In this document: positions 1-8,343 of the stretch, piece after piece
Numbering within the stretch: position 1 is the first letter of the stretch
How the letters are laid out: every line of letters starts with the position of its first letter
Source: Gilvimarinus algae
GTDB lineage: Bacteria; Pseudomonadota; Gammaproteobacteria; Pseudomonadales; Cellvibrionaceae
Length of the DNA: 64,000 bases
Reading direction: 5' to 3'
Assembly (NCBI RefSeq): GCF_030518215.1
Contig: NZ_JAULRT010000052.1
Span: 124,001 to 188,000 of the forward strand
Notes under the pieces: model-generated
Seen by the model: only the letters and a program-made list of their open reading frames with translations
What the model was told of the DNA's origin: nothing
Databases searched by the model: none
Made by a program: the position numbers and the translations under genes

Positions 1-544
1 GGTTGCCCGCGGTGCGGGCAACGCCGAAGGTGAAAGCTACGAGGAGTGCACCTACGAAGGTTACGGCGTCGGCGGCGTCGCCGTGCTTGTCGAGTGCATG
101 ACGGACAATAAAAACCGCACCGTCGCCGAGGTGCGCCACGCGTTCAGTAAGCGCGGTGGCAACCTTGGCACCGACGGCTCCGTGGCCTATTTGTTCTCCC
201 GCATCGGCCAGTTGATGTTTGCCGCGGACATCAAAGAAGATACGCTGCTTGAGGCGGCGCTGGAAGCCGGTGCCGAGGAATTGATCACCCACAGCGACGG
301 CAGCAAAGAGATTGAAACGGCCTTTGAAGACTACTATGAGGTAAAGCAGTCGCTTATTGAGGCGGGCTTTACTCCTGAGTCCGCCCAGGTCACCATGAAG
401 CCGGCCACCACCGTTGAGCTCGATCTTGAAGGGGCTGAGAAAATCATGGCCCTGGTGGATATGCTGGAGGACCTGGACGATGTGCAGAACGTCTACAGCA
501 ATGCGGACATTCCCGATGAAGTGCTGGAGCAGCTTGGCCAATAA
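1..544 (+). CDS. yebC: YebC/PmpR-family transcriptional regulator (5' end missing)
   Basis: The reading frame is open from base 2 to a TAA at 542-544, so this is the C-terminal two thirds of a YebC-type protein cut by the window edge. Recognisable family stretches are YEGYGVGGVAVLVEC, RTVAEVRHAFSKRGGN and LGTDGSVAYLF. YebC proteins are about 245 residues and bind DNA as regulators; some members also help ribosomes through difficult peptides. The GTG at base 83 is internal to a conserved segment and is not the real start. The gene lies directly before ruvC, the usual gammaproteobacterial order. The family assignment is secure; the specific targets cannot be told from sequence. Confidence 0.95.
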   Translation, partial: VARGAGNAEGESYEECTYEGYGVGGVAVLVECMTDNKNRTVAEVRHAFSKRGGNLGTDGSVAYLFSRIGQLMFAADIKEDTLLEAALEAGAEELITHSDGSKEIETAFEDYYEVKQSLIEAGFTPESAQVTMKPATTVELDLEGAEKIMALVDMLEDLDDVQNVYSNADIPDEVLEQLGQ

Positions 545-610
545 GCTTCCCTTTGCTCGTCGGGCTTTTCCTGCGACACTGGAGTCTTCCAGATTGAGAG
601 TTTGTCTGCC

Positions 611-1129
611 ATGGCACTAGTAATGGGTATTGACCCGGGCTCGCGCAAAACAGGCTTTGGTATTGTCAATGCTATGGGTGCGCGCGTTGAGTATGTGACC
701 AGCGGGGTGATCCGCATTCCCGAACTGCCCTTTCCCGATCGTCTGAAGCTTATTTTCGACAGCGTCACTGAGCTGATTGAGCAGTATCGCCCGCAGGAGT
801 TCGCCATCGAACAAGTGTTTATGGCCAAGAGCGCCGGCTCGGCGCTCAAGCTTGGGCAGGCGAGGGGGGCGGCGATTGTCGCGGCGGTGAACCAGAATCT
901 CCCCGTAGCAGAGTATGAGGCGCGCAAAGTTAAGCAGGCCATTACCGGCACGGGTGCGGCCGATAAGCGTCAAGTGCAGCACATGGTAAAGACCTTGCTC
1001 GCGCTACCGGGTGACCCGCAGGAGGACGCCGCCGATGCCTTGGCCATTGCCCTGTGCCATGTAAACTCTCAGCAACATTTGTTAAAACTCGCCCGGGCGC
1101 GAAGCTTTCGCCGTGGGCGTGTGGTATAA
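611..1129 (+). CDS. ruvC: Crossover junction endodeoxyribonuclease RuvC
   Basis: RuvC cuts four-way Holliday junctions symmetrically during recombinational repair, acting with RuvAB. The 172-residue protein matches the usual length (about 173). Acidic catalytic residues are visible as Asp8 in [10 protein letters not shown], Glu67 in AIEQVF, and Asp139/Asp142 in the segment before ALAIALCH. I chose ATG 611 rather than the upstream TTG at 602 because it gives the family N terminus [11 protein letters not shown] and sits about 10 bases after GAGAG. It is followed after 34 bases by ruvA and then ruvB, so one transcription unit is likely. Confidence 0.97.
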   Translation: MALVMGIDPGSRKTGFGIVNAMGARVEYVTSGVIRIPELPFPDRLKLIFDSVTELIEQYRPQEFAIEQVFMAKSAGSALKLGQARGAAIVAAVNQNLPVAEYEARKVKQAITGTGAADKRQVQHMVKTLLALPGDPQEDAADALAIALCHVNSQQHLLKLARARSFRRGRVV

Positions 1130-1163
1130 AGGGCCATTGGTTTAAGGCATATATCACCGAAAC

Positions 1164-1769
1164 ATGATTGGACGATTGCGCGGCACACTGCTGGAAAAAC
1201 AAGCCCCCTTTTTACTGTTGGATGTGCAGGGGGTGGGCTACGAATTGCAGGCGCCCATGACCACCTTTTACGCACTGCCCGACATCGAGCAGGACGTTAC
1301 CCTTTTTACCCACTTAGCCGTCAGTGAAACCGCCCACCAGTTGTTCGGTTTTGCCCGGCGCTCGGATCGGGATTTGTTTCGCACCCTCATCAAGGTCAAC
1401 GGTGTCGGCCCGAAAATGGCGGTGGCCATCTTGTCGGGAATGGACGCCAGCGATGTGGCGCGCTGCGTGCACGAGGATAATGTCTCAGCGCTGGTCAAGG
1501 TGCCCGGGGTGGGTAAAAAAACCGCCGAGCGGCTGGTGATTGAACTGCGCGATAAACTGGCGCCGACTCAGGCACCGACGGACCTGCTCAATCCGGCTCA
1601 GCCGACACCGCCGCCGGCGGCGCAGGAGGACGAGGCGGAGAGTGCGCTGATTGCCCTGGGTTACAAGCCTACAGAGGCGAGCCGCATGGTGGCCCAGGCG
1701 GCCAAGCAGCAGCCCGGGGCCAGCGCACAGGAGTTGATCCGTCTCGCGCTGAAAAAGATAGCGGGTTAA
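1164..1769 (+). CDS. ruvA: Holliday junction branch migration protein RuvA
   Basis: RuvA binds the four-way junction as a tetramer and loads the RuvB motor. The 201-residue length fits the family (203 in E. coli). The N terminus MIGRLRGTLLEK begins the OB-fold domain; two helix-hairpin-helix glycine motifs are visible (VNGVGPKMAVAIL and VPGVGKKTAERLV), followed by a Pro/Ala-rich flexible linker near residues 130-153 and the C-terminal RuvB-contacting domain (ALIALGYKPTEASRMV). RuvB starts three bases after the stop codon. Confidence 0.97.
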   Translation: MIGRLRGTLLEKQAPFLLLDVQGVGYELQAPMTTFYALPDIEQDVTLFTHLAVSETAHQLFGFARRSDRDLFRTLIKVNGVGPKMAVAILSGMDASDVARCVHEDNVSALVKVPGVGKKTAERLVIELRDKLAPTQAPTDLLNPAQPTPPPAAQEDEAESALIALGYKPTEASRMVAQAAKQQPGASAQELIRLALKKIAG

Positions 1770-1772
1770 GCC

Positions 1773-2795
1773 ATGATTGAAACGGATCGATTAATCACAC
1801 CGGAACCGGCGGGGCGTGAGGAGCAGCTCGACCGCGCGATCCGCCCCAAGTCGCTGGCCGAATATGTCGGCCAGCCTGCCGTGTGCGAGCAGATGGAGAT
1901 TTTTATCCAGGCGGCTCGGCATCGGCAGGAAGCTCTGGACCACACTTTGGTGTTTGGTCCGCCGGGCCTCGGCAAGACCACTTTGGCGAACATCATCGCT
2001 CAGGAAATGGGGGTGGCGCTCAAGAGCACCTCGGGGCCGGTGTTGGAAAAAGCCGGCGACCTGGCGGCCCTGATGACCAATCTCGAGCCCGGCGATGTTC
2101 TGTTCATCGATGAAATTCACCGTCTGAGCCCTGTGGTGGAAGAAATTCTCTACCCGGCGATGGAAGATTTTCAGCTGGACATTGTCATTGGTGAAGGCCC
2201 GGCGGCACGCTCGATCAAGCTGGATTTGCCGCCCTTTACCCTGGTAGGTGCGACGACCCGGGCGGGCCTGCTGACCTCGCCGCTGCGCGATCGCTTCGGC
2301 ATTGTCCAGCGCCTTGAGTTTTACAACATCGCCGATTTGACGCACATTGTCAGCCGCTCCGCTCGCCTTCTGGGGGTGGAAATGGACGAGCAGGGCGCCC
2401 GTGAGATCGCCAAGCGCTCGCGGGGTACACCGCGAATTGCCAACCGCTTGCTGCGCCGGGTGCGCGATTTTGCCCAGATAAAGGCCGACGGCCGGGTCAG
2501 CTCAGAGGTGGCCGATCGCGCCCTGAATATGCTCAACGTCGATGTGCGCGGTCTCGACCATATGGACAGGCGCCTGCTGGTGGCCATGATGGATAACTTT
2601 ACCGGTGGCCCGGTGGGTATCGACTCTCTGGCCGCCGCCATCAGCGAGGAGCGTGGCACCATCGAGGATGTCATTGAACCCTACTTGATCCAGCAGGGCT
2701 TTATTTCTCGCACGCCCCGCGGCCGGGTTTTGACGGCACTGGCCTACGAGCACTTTGGCGCGGTCTTGCCCGAGCGGCTTAGGGATCCCTCGTGA
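1773..2795 (+). CDS. ruvB: Holliday junction branch migration ATPase RuvB
   Basis: RuvB is the hexameric AAA+ motor that drives branch migration. The 340-residue protein has the Walker A motif GPPGLGKTT at residues 62-70, Walker B FIDEIHR around 111-117, the sensor-1 segment LVGATTR, and the C-terminal winged-helix end with [13 protein letters not shown]. The stop overlaps the GTG start of the next gene, ybgC (bases 2792-2795), suggesting translational coupling between DNA repair genes and the tol operon. Confidence 0.97.
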   Translation: MIETDRLITPEPAGREEQLDRAIRPKSLAEYVGQPAVCEQMEIFIQAARHRQEALDHTLVFGPPGLGKTTLANIIAQEMGVALKSTSGPVLEKAGDLAALMTNLEPGDVLFIDEIHRLSPVVEEILYPAMEDFQLDIVIGEGPAARSIKLDLPPFTLVGATTRAGLLTSPLRDRFGIVQRLEFYNIADLTHIVSRSARLLGVEMDEQGAREIAKRSRGTPRIANRLLRRVRDFAQIKADGRVSSEVADRALNMLNVDVRGLDHMDRRLLVAMMDNFTGGPVGIDSLAAAISEERGTIEDVIEPYLIQQGFISRTPRGRVLTALAYEHFGAVLPERLRDPS

Positions 2796-3214
2796 GCGCA
2801 GAGACCTTTGCGCTGCCCGTTCGCGTTTATATCGAGGACACCGACGCCGGCGGCATTGTCTACTACGTCAATTACCTCAAGTTTATGGAGCGCTCGCGCA
2901 CAGAATTTTTGCGCCAATACGGTTATGATAAGCCGGCAATTCTGGATGATGGCCAGTTGTTGGTGGTTCACAGCGCGCAGGTGTCTTATAAAAAGCCCGC
3001 CCGGCTGGACGATCTGCTCCGGGTCACAACGGAAGTTCACGCTCTGGCACGTACCAACGTGGTGTTTTGTCAGAGAGTGTTGCGGGGGAACGAATTGCTC
3101 TGCGAGGGTCTAATCCGCGTAGCCTGTGTTCTGCCCGACACCATGAAACCCTGTGCCATGCCCGCAGCGATGCGCGAGCAACTGGCCGATTGCACAATCA
3201 CTGACAAGAGTTGA
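2792..3214 (+). CDS. ybgC: Acyl-CoA thioesterase YbgC (hot-dog fold)
   Basis: YbgC is a small cytoplasmic 4-hydroxybenzoyl-CoA-type thioesterase that commonly opens the tol-pal operon. The 140-residue protein has the family motif [20 protein letters not shown], in which the aspartate is the catalytic residue of this class. It starts at a GTG overlapping the ruvB stop. A phospholipid-related role is suggested in E. coli, but the natural substrate is unsettled. tolQ begins six bases after the stop. Confidence 0.94.
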   Translation: MSAETFALPVRVYIEDTDAGGIVYYVNYLKFMERSRTEFLRQYGYDKPAILDDGQLLVVHSAQVSYKKPARLDDLLRVTTEVHALARTNVVFCQRVLRGNELLCEGLIRVACVLPDTMKPCAMPAAMREQLADCTITDKS

Positions 3215-3220
3215 GTCTCT

Positions 3221-3922
3221 ATGCCGAATGAACACTCTCTATCGATTTGGGGGCTGATTGCCAACGCCAGCCTTCTGGTACAGCTGGTGATGGCCATTTT
3301 GTTTTTGGCATCGGTGGTCTCCTGGGTGATGATCATCCAGCGGGGCATTTACCAGCGTCAGGCCCGGGCCAAGTTTCTCGCCTTTGAGAAGCAGTTTTGG
3401 TCGGGTATTGATCTGAATCAGCTGTACCGCCAGAGCAACGGCAAGACCGGCAAGCACGCCGTCGACGGCGTAGAGAATATTTTTCGTGCGGGCTTCAAAG
3501 AGTTCATGCGCCTGCGCTCGCAAAGCAGCGCCGACTCCGACGCGGTCATGGAAGGCTGTCAGCGCGCCATGCGCGTCGCTCTGGCCCGCGAAGAGGAAAA
3601 GCTCGAGGCAAATCTGCCATTTCTCGCCAGTGTGGCTTCGGTCAGTCCCTATATCGGTCTGTTTGGCACCGTCTGGGGCATTATGAACTCCTTCCGCGGC
3701 CTGGCGAATGTTCACCAGGCCACGTTGGCGACAGTGGCGCCCGGGATTTCCGAAGCACTGGTGGCCACGGCCATGGGGCTGTTTGCCGCCATTCCGGCCG
3801 TTCTCGCCTACAACCGCTACTCGGCCAGAGCCGAGGCCATGGAAAATCATTACCAGACGTTTGCCGAAGAGTTTTCGGCCATTTTGCACCGTCAGGTGCA
3901 CAGTAAGCAGGTATCGTCCTGA
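3221..3922 (+). CDS. tolQ: Tol-Pal system proton channel subunit TolQ
   Basis: TolQ is an inner-membrane MotA/TolQ/ExbB protein that, with TolR, uses the proton gradient to energise TolA. The 233-residue length is typical. Three hydrophobic segments are visible: near residues 17-38, a second beginning at FLASVASVSPYIGLFGTVWG, and a third at ISEALVATAMGLFAAIPAVLAY. The Gly/Pro-rich second segment is the family signature. It precedes tolR by 27 bases. Confidence 0.96.
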   Translation: MPNEHSLSIWGLIANASLLVQLVMAILFLASVVSWVMIIQRGIYQRQARAKFLAFEKQFWSGIDLNQLYRQSNGKTGKHAVDGVENIFRAGFKEFMRLRSQSSADSDAVMEGCQRAMRVALAREEEKLEANLPFLASVASVSPYIGLFGTVWGIMNSFRGLANVHQATLATVAPGISEALVATAMGLFAAIPAVLAYNRYSARAEAMENHYQTFAEEFSAILHRQVHSKQVSS

Positions 3923-3949
3923 TCGCTCGCGACTTAAGCAGGTAACGCA

Positions 3950-4378
3950 ATGGCAGCTTTTGGCCCCAAGATCAAGAAAAAGCCCATGGCAGAGATCAAC
4001 GTCGTGCCCTATATCGACGTGATGTTGGTTTTACTCGTGGTCTTTATGGTGACTGCGCCCATGTTGATGCAGGGTGTGCAGGTGGATTTGCCCCAGGCGC
4101 CCTCGGCGCCCATTGACAATAAAGAAGACGAGCCGCTGATTGTCAGTGTGAATAAGAGTGGCCAGTACTACATAGAGCTCGGTGGCGAACCCAAGCAAAG
4201 CAAGCCGTTAGAGCAGATCACCGCGATGGTGAGCAAGGTGCTCGGCGAGAAGCCCGAGACGCCTGTGTTGGTGTGGGGCGATCGCGATGTCAGCTACGGT
4301 GTGGTGGTCGGTTTAATGACCGAGCTGCAAAATGCGGGCGCACCCTCGGTGGGGCTGGTAACAGACCCACCGAAATAA
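3950..4378 (+). CDS. tolR: Tol-Pal system protein TolR
   Basis: TolR is the ExbD/TolR partner of TolQ, with one membrane helix and a periplasmic domain. The 142-residue protein shows the motif INVVPYIDVMLVLLVVFMV at about residues 16-34, which contains the conserved membrane aspartate needed for proton use. The periplasmic part ends in GLMTELQNAGAPSVGLVT, typical of the family. tolA follows 16 bases after the stop. Confidence 0.96.
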   Translation: MAAFGPKIKKKPMAEINVVPYIDVMLVLLVVFMVTAPMLMQGVQVDLPQAPSAPIDNKEDEPLIVSVNKSGQYYIELGGEPKQSKPLEQITAMVSKVLGEKPETPVLVWGDRDVSYGVVVGLMTELQNAGAPSVGLVTDPPK

Positions 4379-4394
4379 GGTCATCGATGCATTT

Positions 4395-5189
4395 ATGAAC
4401 TGGCGCAGTCTCTACACCGCCCCGATTATTATCAGTGTCAGCTTGCACACTCTGTTGGTGCTGGCGGTCACTATTGGCTGGGAGTCCACCTCCGACCCGG
4501 AGCCTCGGGTGTTCAAGCCGCGCTACGTGGAGGCGACCCTTGTCGAGCTCAAGGCGCAGGATACTCAGGAGCCGGCGCAGCAGAAAACCAACGTCATTGA
4601 TTTGACCAAAAAGCGTGAGCTGGAAGCCCAGCGCGCCGCCGCCGAAAAGAAGGCCCGCGAGGAGGCCGCCCGCAAGCAACAGCGCGCCGAGCAGGAGCGC
4701 AAAGCGCGAGAGGCGGAGAAAAAACGCGAAGCTGAGCGCAAAAAGCAGCAGCAACTGGAGGCAGAGCGGCGCGCCGAGGAGGCCGCACGGCAGCAGGCCG
4801 AACGCGAGCGCCAGGAGCGGGTCGCCCAGCAGCGTCTGGAAGAGGCCATGCGCAAAGAGGAGCAGCAGCGTCAAGCCGAGCTGGCAGCGGCCCAGACCCA
4901 GAGCTATGTCAATATGATTTCGTCGCGCATTGAGCAAAACTGGAGTCGCCCGCCGTCGGCGCGGCGTGGCATGCAGGTGGAGCTGCTGATACAGTTGGTG
5001 CCCACCGGGCAGGTGGTCAATGTGACTGTTGTCAAAAGCAGTGGTAATGCCGCCTTTGATCGCTCGGCAGAGCAGGCGGTGCGCCGCGTCGATCGATTTA
5101 CCGAGCTGCAGCAGATGCCGCCGGAGCTGTTTGAGAGAAATTTTCGTCAACTGAAACTGGTGTTTAATCCCAAGGATTTGCGATTGTGA
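4395..5189 (+). CDS. tolA: Tol-Pal system protein TolA
   Basis: TolA spans the periplasm and links the inner-membrane motor TolQR to TolB and Pal. The 264-residue protein has an N-terminal membrane anchor (about residues 10-28), then a long charged Ala/Glu/Lys/Arg/Gln-rich helix (about 75-170) with dozens of repeats of the [11 protein letters not shown] type, and a C-terminal TonB-like globular domain ([13 protein letters not shown] onward). It is shorter than E. coli TolA (421) because of a shorter helix. The stop overlaps the GTG start of tolB. Confidence 0.95.
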   Translation: MNWRSLYTAPIIISVSLHTLLVLAVTIGWESTSDPEPRVFKPRYVEATLVELKAQDTQEPAQQKTNVIDLTKKRELEAQRAAAEKKAREEAARKQQRAEQERKAREAEKKREAERKKQQQLEAERRAEEAARQQAERERQERVAQQRLEEAMRKEEQQRQAELAAAQTQSYVNMISSRIEQNWSRPPSARRGMQVELLIQLVPTGQVVNVTVVKSSGNAAFDRSAEQAVRRVDRFTELQQMPPELFERNFRQLKLVFNPKDLRL

Positions 5190-6472
5190 GAAAACTAGTA
5201 GCCCTGTTGTTGTGCTGTTTTGTGTCGGTAGCCCACGCTCAGCTGACCATTGAAATTACCCAAGGGGTGGATAACCCAACCCGCATTGCCGTCGTGCCCA
5301 TGGGCTGGAACGGCTCCACGCCGCTGCCCGAGGATGTCAGTGCGATTATCGCTGCCAACCTCCAGCGCAGCGGCCAGTTTGACCCGGTAGCGCGTACCAG
5401 CATGCTGTCCTTTCCGAGTAAGGACTCGGATGTGTTCTATCGGGATTGGCGCATTATGGGCACAGAGTTTCTCCTGATCGGTGATATCGAGGAGCGCGGT
5501 GGTCGCTACTATGTGACCTATCATTTGTATGATGTGCTTGGACAGCGCAAAGTAATCAGTGCCGGCCAGGTCGATGGCGGTGCCGGCCAGTTGCGCGATG
5601 TGGCCCATCATATATCCGACAAGGTCTACGAGAAAATCACGGGCATTCCCGGCGCTTTCGCCACCCAGATCCTTTACGTCGAGGCGTTTCAGAACACCGG
5701 CACTCAGGATCGTTTCCGCCTGATGTTGTCCGACGCCGATGGCGCCCGCCCGCGCATGTTGCTGGAATCGGATCAGCCACTGCTGTCGCCGACCTGGTCG
5801 CCGGATGGTCGCCAGGTGGCCTATGTTTCTTTTGAAACCACCCGGCCTGCGATTTTTCTGCAGAGCCTCGCGACGGGGCAGCGCGAGCAGCTGACGGACT
5901 TTACCGGTTTGAACGGCGCGCCGGCCTTCTCGCCGGACGGTCGGCAGATGGCTATGGTGCTGTCCAAAGATGGCAACCCGGAGATCTATACCCTGGATTT
6001 GCGCACGCGTCAGTTCACCCGGATTACCAACCACTACGCTATTGATACCGAGCCCAGCTGGACAGCCGATGGCAAAGGCGTGGTTTTTACCTCAAATCGC
6101 GGGGGCAAGCCACAAATTTATAAAGTGACACTTGCCAGCGGGCGGGTGGAACGCTTAACCTTTGAGGGCGAGTACAACGCTCGCGGGCGAGTCTCTCTGG
6201 ACGGCAAAACCCTGGTGATGGTGCATCAACGCGATGGCGTGTTCCACATCGCGGCACAGGATCTCACAACGGGGACTTTGCGTATTCTCACAGAGACAAA
6301 CCTTGATGAATCGCCTACTATAGCGCCTAATGGAGCTATGTTGCTGTACGCGACACGGTTTGGGGGAAAGGGTATACTGGCCGCGGTCTCACTCGATGCG
6401 GGCACCAAGTATCGTTTACCATCCAAGCAGGGAGATGTGAGAGAACCTGCTTGGTCGCCATTTTTTAATTAA
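5186..6472 (+). CDS. tolB: Tol-Pal system periplasmic protein TolB
   Basis: TolB is a secreted beta-propeller protein that binds Pal and TolA. The 428-residue precursor starts at GTG 5186 with a clear signal peptide ending VAHA before QLTIEI. The N-terminal alpha/beta domain is followed by repeated propeller blades with SPDGRQ/SPDGKT-like turns ([45 protein letters not shown]). The start overlaps tolA by four bases. Confidence 0.96.
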   Translation: MRKLVALLLCCFVSVAHAQLTIEITQGVDNPTRIAVVPMGWNGSTPLPEDVSAIIAANLQRSGQFDPVARTSMLSFPSKDSDVFYRDWRIMGTEFLLIGDIEERGGRYYVTYHLYDVLGQRKVISAGQVDGGAGQLRDVAHHISDKVYEKITGIPGAFATQILYVEAFQNTGTQDRFRLMLSDADGARPRMLLESDQPLLSPTWSPDGRQVAYVSFETTRPAIFLQSLATGQREQLTDFTGLNGAPAFSPDGRQMAMVLSKDGNPEIYTLDLRTRQFTRITNHYAIDTEPSWTADGKGVVFTSNRGGKPQIYKVTLASGRVERLTFEGEYNARGRVSLDGKTLVMVHQRDGVFHIAAQDLTTGTLRILTETNLDESPTIAPNGAMLLYATRFGGKGILAAVSLDAGTKYRLPSKQGDVREPAWSPFFN

Positions 6473-6517
6473 AGTTGCAGTTTGCTCAAAAAATCAACAA
6501 CTTGATCGGAGTTAATC

Positions 6518-7027
6518 ATGATTACTAAAGCAATGAAACAGGGTCTGAGTTTTGTGTTCGTCATGGCGTTCCTCGCGGGCTGTTCCAGCACTGACACCAA
6601 AACCGATTCAGATGCTGATGCAGGTGCCAACGGTGGTGTCAACACCGGCACTGCGAATGGTGGTTCTCTCGGTTCCAGCGATGGTTCTGAAGAGGGTATG
6701 GAAGAGCTGGAGACTGTGATTTACTTCGACTTCGATCAGGCCGTTCTCTTGCCGGAAGCGCGTTCACTGCTGCTGGCCCACGCCGAACAACTGCGTGGCA
6801 CCAACACCTCTGTTCGCCTGGAAGGCCACGCCGATGAGCGCGGTTCACGCGAGTACAACATGGCTCTGGGTGAGCGTCGTGCCAACGCCGTTCGCGACTT
6901 CCTGGTGCTGCAAGGCGTAAACCGTTCTAATCTGGAAGTGATCAGCTACGGTGAAGAGCGTCCGCTGGCGCTGGGCAGCGGCGAGTCCTCCTGGAGCAAG
7001 AACCGTCGCGTAGAAATCGACTACTAA
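6518..7027 (+). CDS. pal: Peptidoglycan-associated lipoprotein Pal
   Basis: Pal is an outer-membrane lipoprotein that holds peptidoglycan through an OmpA-like domain and contacts TolB. The 169-residue precursor has a lipoprotein signal ending in LAGC (lipid-modified Cys about residue 22), a Gly/Asp-rich tether, and the OmpA domain with VIYFDFDQAVLLPEA, LEGHADERGSREYN and the closing NRRVEIDY. A good ribosome site (GGAG) stands seven bases before the ATG. Confidence 0.97.
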   Translation: MITKAMKQGLSFVFVMAFLAGCSSTDTKTDSDADAGANGGVNTGTANGGSLGSSDGSEEGMEELETVIYFDFDQAVLLPEARSLLLAHAEQLRGTNTSVRLEGHADERGSREYNMALGERRANAVRDFLVLQGVNRSNLEVISYGEERPLALGSGESSWSKNRRVEIDY

Positions 7028-7040
7028 TAAGAGTTTAGGG

Positions 7041-7844
7041 ATGAATAAACCCCTGATGTTGGCGGCCGCAATTGCGGCCGCTTTCACAAGCAGTGTCCAG
7101 GCTCAGGTGCAGGTGATTGATTCCTCACCTCAGGCGGCTCGCCCTTCGGCGAATGCTGGCCAGAGCCCGAATGCTAATCAACAGGCAGAGCTTTTTTACC
7201 AGTTGCAGACCCTGCAGCAGGAAGTGATGAATCTGCGTGGCATGGTCGAAGAGCAGGCCTTTGAAATCAAGCGTCTGAAGCAGCAGCGGCTCGATGATTA
7301 TCTGGATCTCGATCGTCGCGTCAGCGCTTTGACCACTGGTGGTTCCTTCAGCTCAGCGCCTGCTTATTCCCTACCACCCGCCGGCACCGAACCCGATTTA
7401 TCCGCGCAGAGCACCCCCGTGACCGCACCCAGTGCAACTGACACGGCCCCTCAAGTGCCTCTGGCTGCCGATGGTCGCAGCGAGGCGGATGTCTATGGCG
7501 CTGCCTACGACTTGCTCAAGCAGCGACAGGTGGATGCTTCGATTGCCGCGTTTAAAGACCACCTGGCCCGTTTCCCCAGAGGCGAGTACGCCGGTAACAG
7601 CTATTACTGGTTGGGAGAGATCTATTTGCTGAAAAACGACTTGCCCGCTGCGCAGCAGTGGTTTGGCGACCTTTTGGCAGAGTTCCCGGATAATCGCAAG
7701 GTGCCTGATGCGCAGTTTAAACTGGGTAAGGTGTACCACCTGCAGGGGAATGACGCTCGTGCCAAAGAGCTCTTGAGTATCGTCGCCTCCAGCAATGCCG
7801 ACGCCTCACGTCTCGCTGATCAGTACCTGAAAGAAAACTTCTGA
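7041..7844 (+). CDS. cpoB: Cell division coordinator CpoB (YbgF), TPR protein
   Basis: CpoB coordinates Tol-driven outer-membrane constriction with septal peptidoglycan synthesis. The 267-residue precursor has a signal peptide (cleavage after VQA), a trimerising coiled coil (QAELFYQLQTLQQEVMNLRG onward), a Ser/Pro/Thr linker, and C-terminal TPR repeats (AAYDLLKQRQVDASIAAFKDH, NSYYWLGEIYLLKND, KLGKVYHLQGND). It is the last gene of the tol-pal operon. No classic T-run terminator is seen directly after it. Confidence 0.95.
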   Translation: MNKPLMLAAAIAAAFTSSVQAQVQVIDSSPQAARPSANAGQSPNANQQAELFYQLQTLQQEVMNLRGMVEEQAFEIKRLKQQRLDDYLDLDRRVSALTTGGSFSSAPAYSLPPAGTEPDLSAQSTPVTAPSATDTAPQVPLAADGRSEADVYGAAYDLLKQRQVDASIAAFKDHLARFPRGEYAGNSYYWLGEIYLLKNDLPAAQQWFGDLLAEFPDNRKVPDAQFKLGKVYHLQGNDARAKELLSIVASSNADASRLADQYLKENF

Positions 7845-7992
7845 GCCCTGGCGCTTTGCGGATCGGCCGACGGCTCGATAGGTGATAAGCGCCAACGCCT
7901 GCTTCTTGCGTTTTGAACGCTCCTTTGCCCAGCCCAAGTCTCCGGCGGCTGTGGGGTTAAGCGTTTGGGTGGCGTCTTCGTATTTTGGGCCT

Positions 7993-8017
7993 AAAAAAAA
8001 GGCCCACACTGTGGACC
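7993..8017 (-). terminator. Intrinsic terminator of the CsrB-like RNA
   Basis: On the minus strand GGTCCAC-AGT-GTGGGCC forms a seven-pair stem with one G-U pair and a three-base loop, followed immediately by eight T residues. The plus strand also has GGGCC-taaaaaaaa-GGCCC here but no T-run after it, so the terminator works on the minus strand. Confidence 0.9.
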
Positions 8018-8241
8018 CTGTTGTTGAACGTTTCCCTATCCGTTTGAGAGTATCGACCCATCCCCTTGGCCGGGCATCCTGCCAGAGTGTCCCTAAACCC
8101 CTGTCGTGGTTGTTTCGGCGCTCCTGTCCGACGTGACTGTCCTCTGTCTTCCCTGGTGCTTGTTGCTTTGTTCCTGGCCACTCCGTGGCAGAGACATCCT
8201 GTGAACCTTCCTGGCCCTTAGTCATCCGTGTAACGTCCCTG
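7993..8241 (-). ncRNA. Candidate CsrB/RsmZ-family RNA that sequesters CsrA/RsmA
   Basis: Read on the minus strand, this stretch of about 249 bases holds 15 GGA triplets, several as AGGA or GGGA inside CAGGATG, CAGGAAG, AGGGACA or CAGGAGC contexts. That is about four times the chance number. Many sit in the loops or single strands between small hairpins, and the RNA ends in a clean intrinsic terminator. Repeated GGA and a terminal hairpin define the CsrB/CsrC/RsmX/Y/Z RNAs, which bind and titrate the translational regulator CsrA/RsmA. No protein gene fits here. The 5' end is estimated from a weak -10 (GATACT, 8253-8248). The class is well supported; the exact ends are inferred. Confidence 0.82.
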
Positions 8242-8297
8242 TGATGCTTAGTATCCGTTAAGTGTAAGGAAACGAAAAGGCGTCATTGGCGCGACTT

Positions 8298-8323
8298 CTT
8301 GTGCGACATATCCTACACACAAG
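8298..8323 (-). promoter_or_regulatory. Candidate GacA/UvrY-type activator site for the CsrB-like RNA
   Basis: The minus strand reads TGTAGGATATGTCGCACA (8317-8300), matching 9 of the 12 fixed positions of the GacA box TGTAAG-N6-CTTACA. It lies inside a wider dyad CTTGTG-N14-CACAAG (8298-8323). Its centre is about 67 bases upstream of the estimated RNA start, where GacA sites usually lie. This is a pattern match only. Confidence 0.5.
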
Positions 8324-8343
8324 GGTAAGGCGCCAACGCAGGG

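Noticed and set aside
4290-5150. 286-codon minus-strand frame opposite tolA
   Set aside because: It is the mirror of the Ala/Glu/Lys-rich TolA helix, which gives long Leu/Phe-rich antisense frames; no start signal or family match.
7806-8225. 139-codon open frame on the minus strand behind ppnN (and shorter overlapping frames)
   Set aside because: It covers the CsrB-like RNA and its terminator, runs into the cpoB coding region antisense, and shows no family features; the GGA repeats explain its composition.
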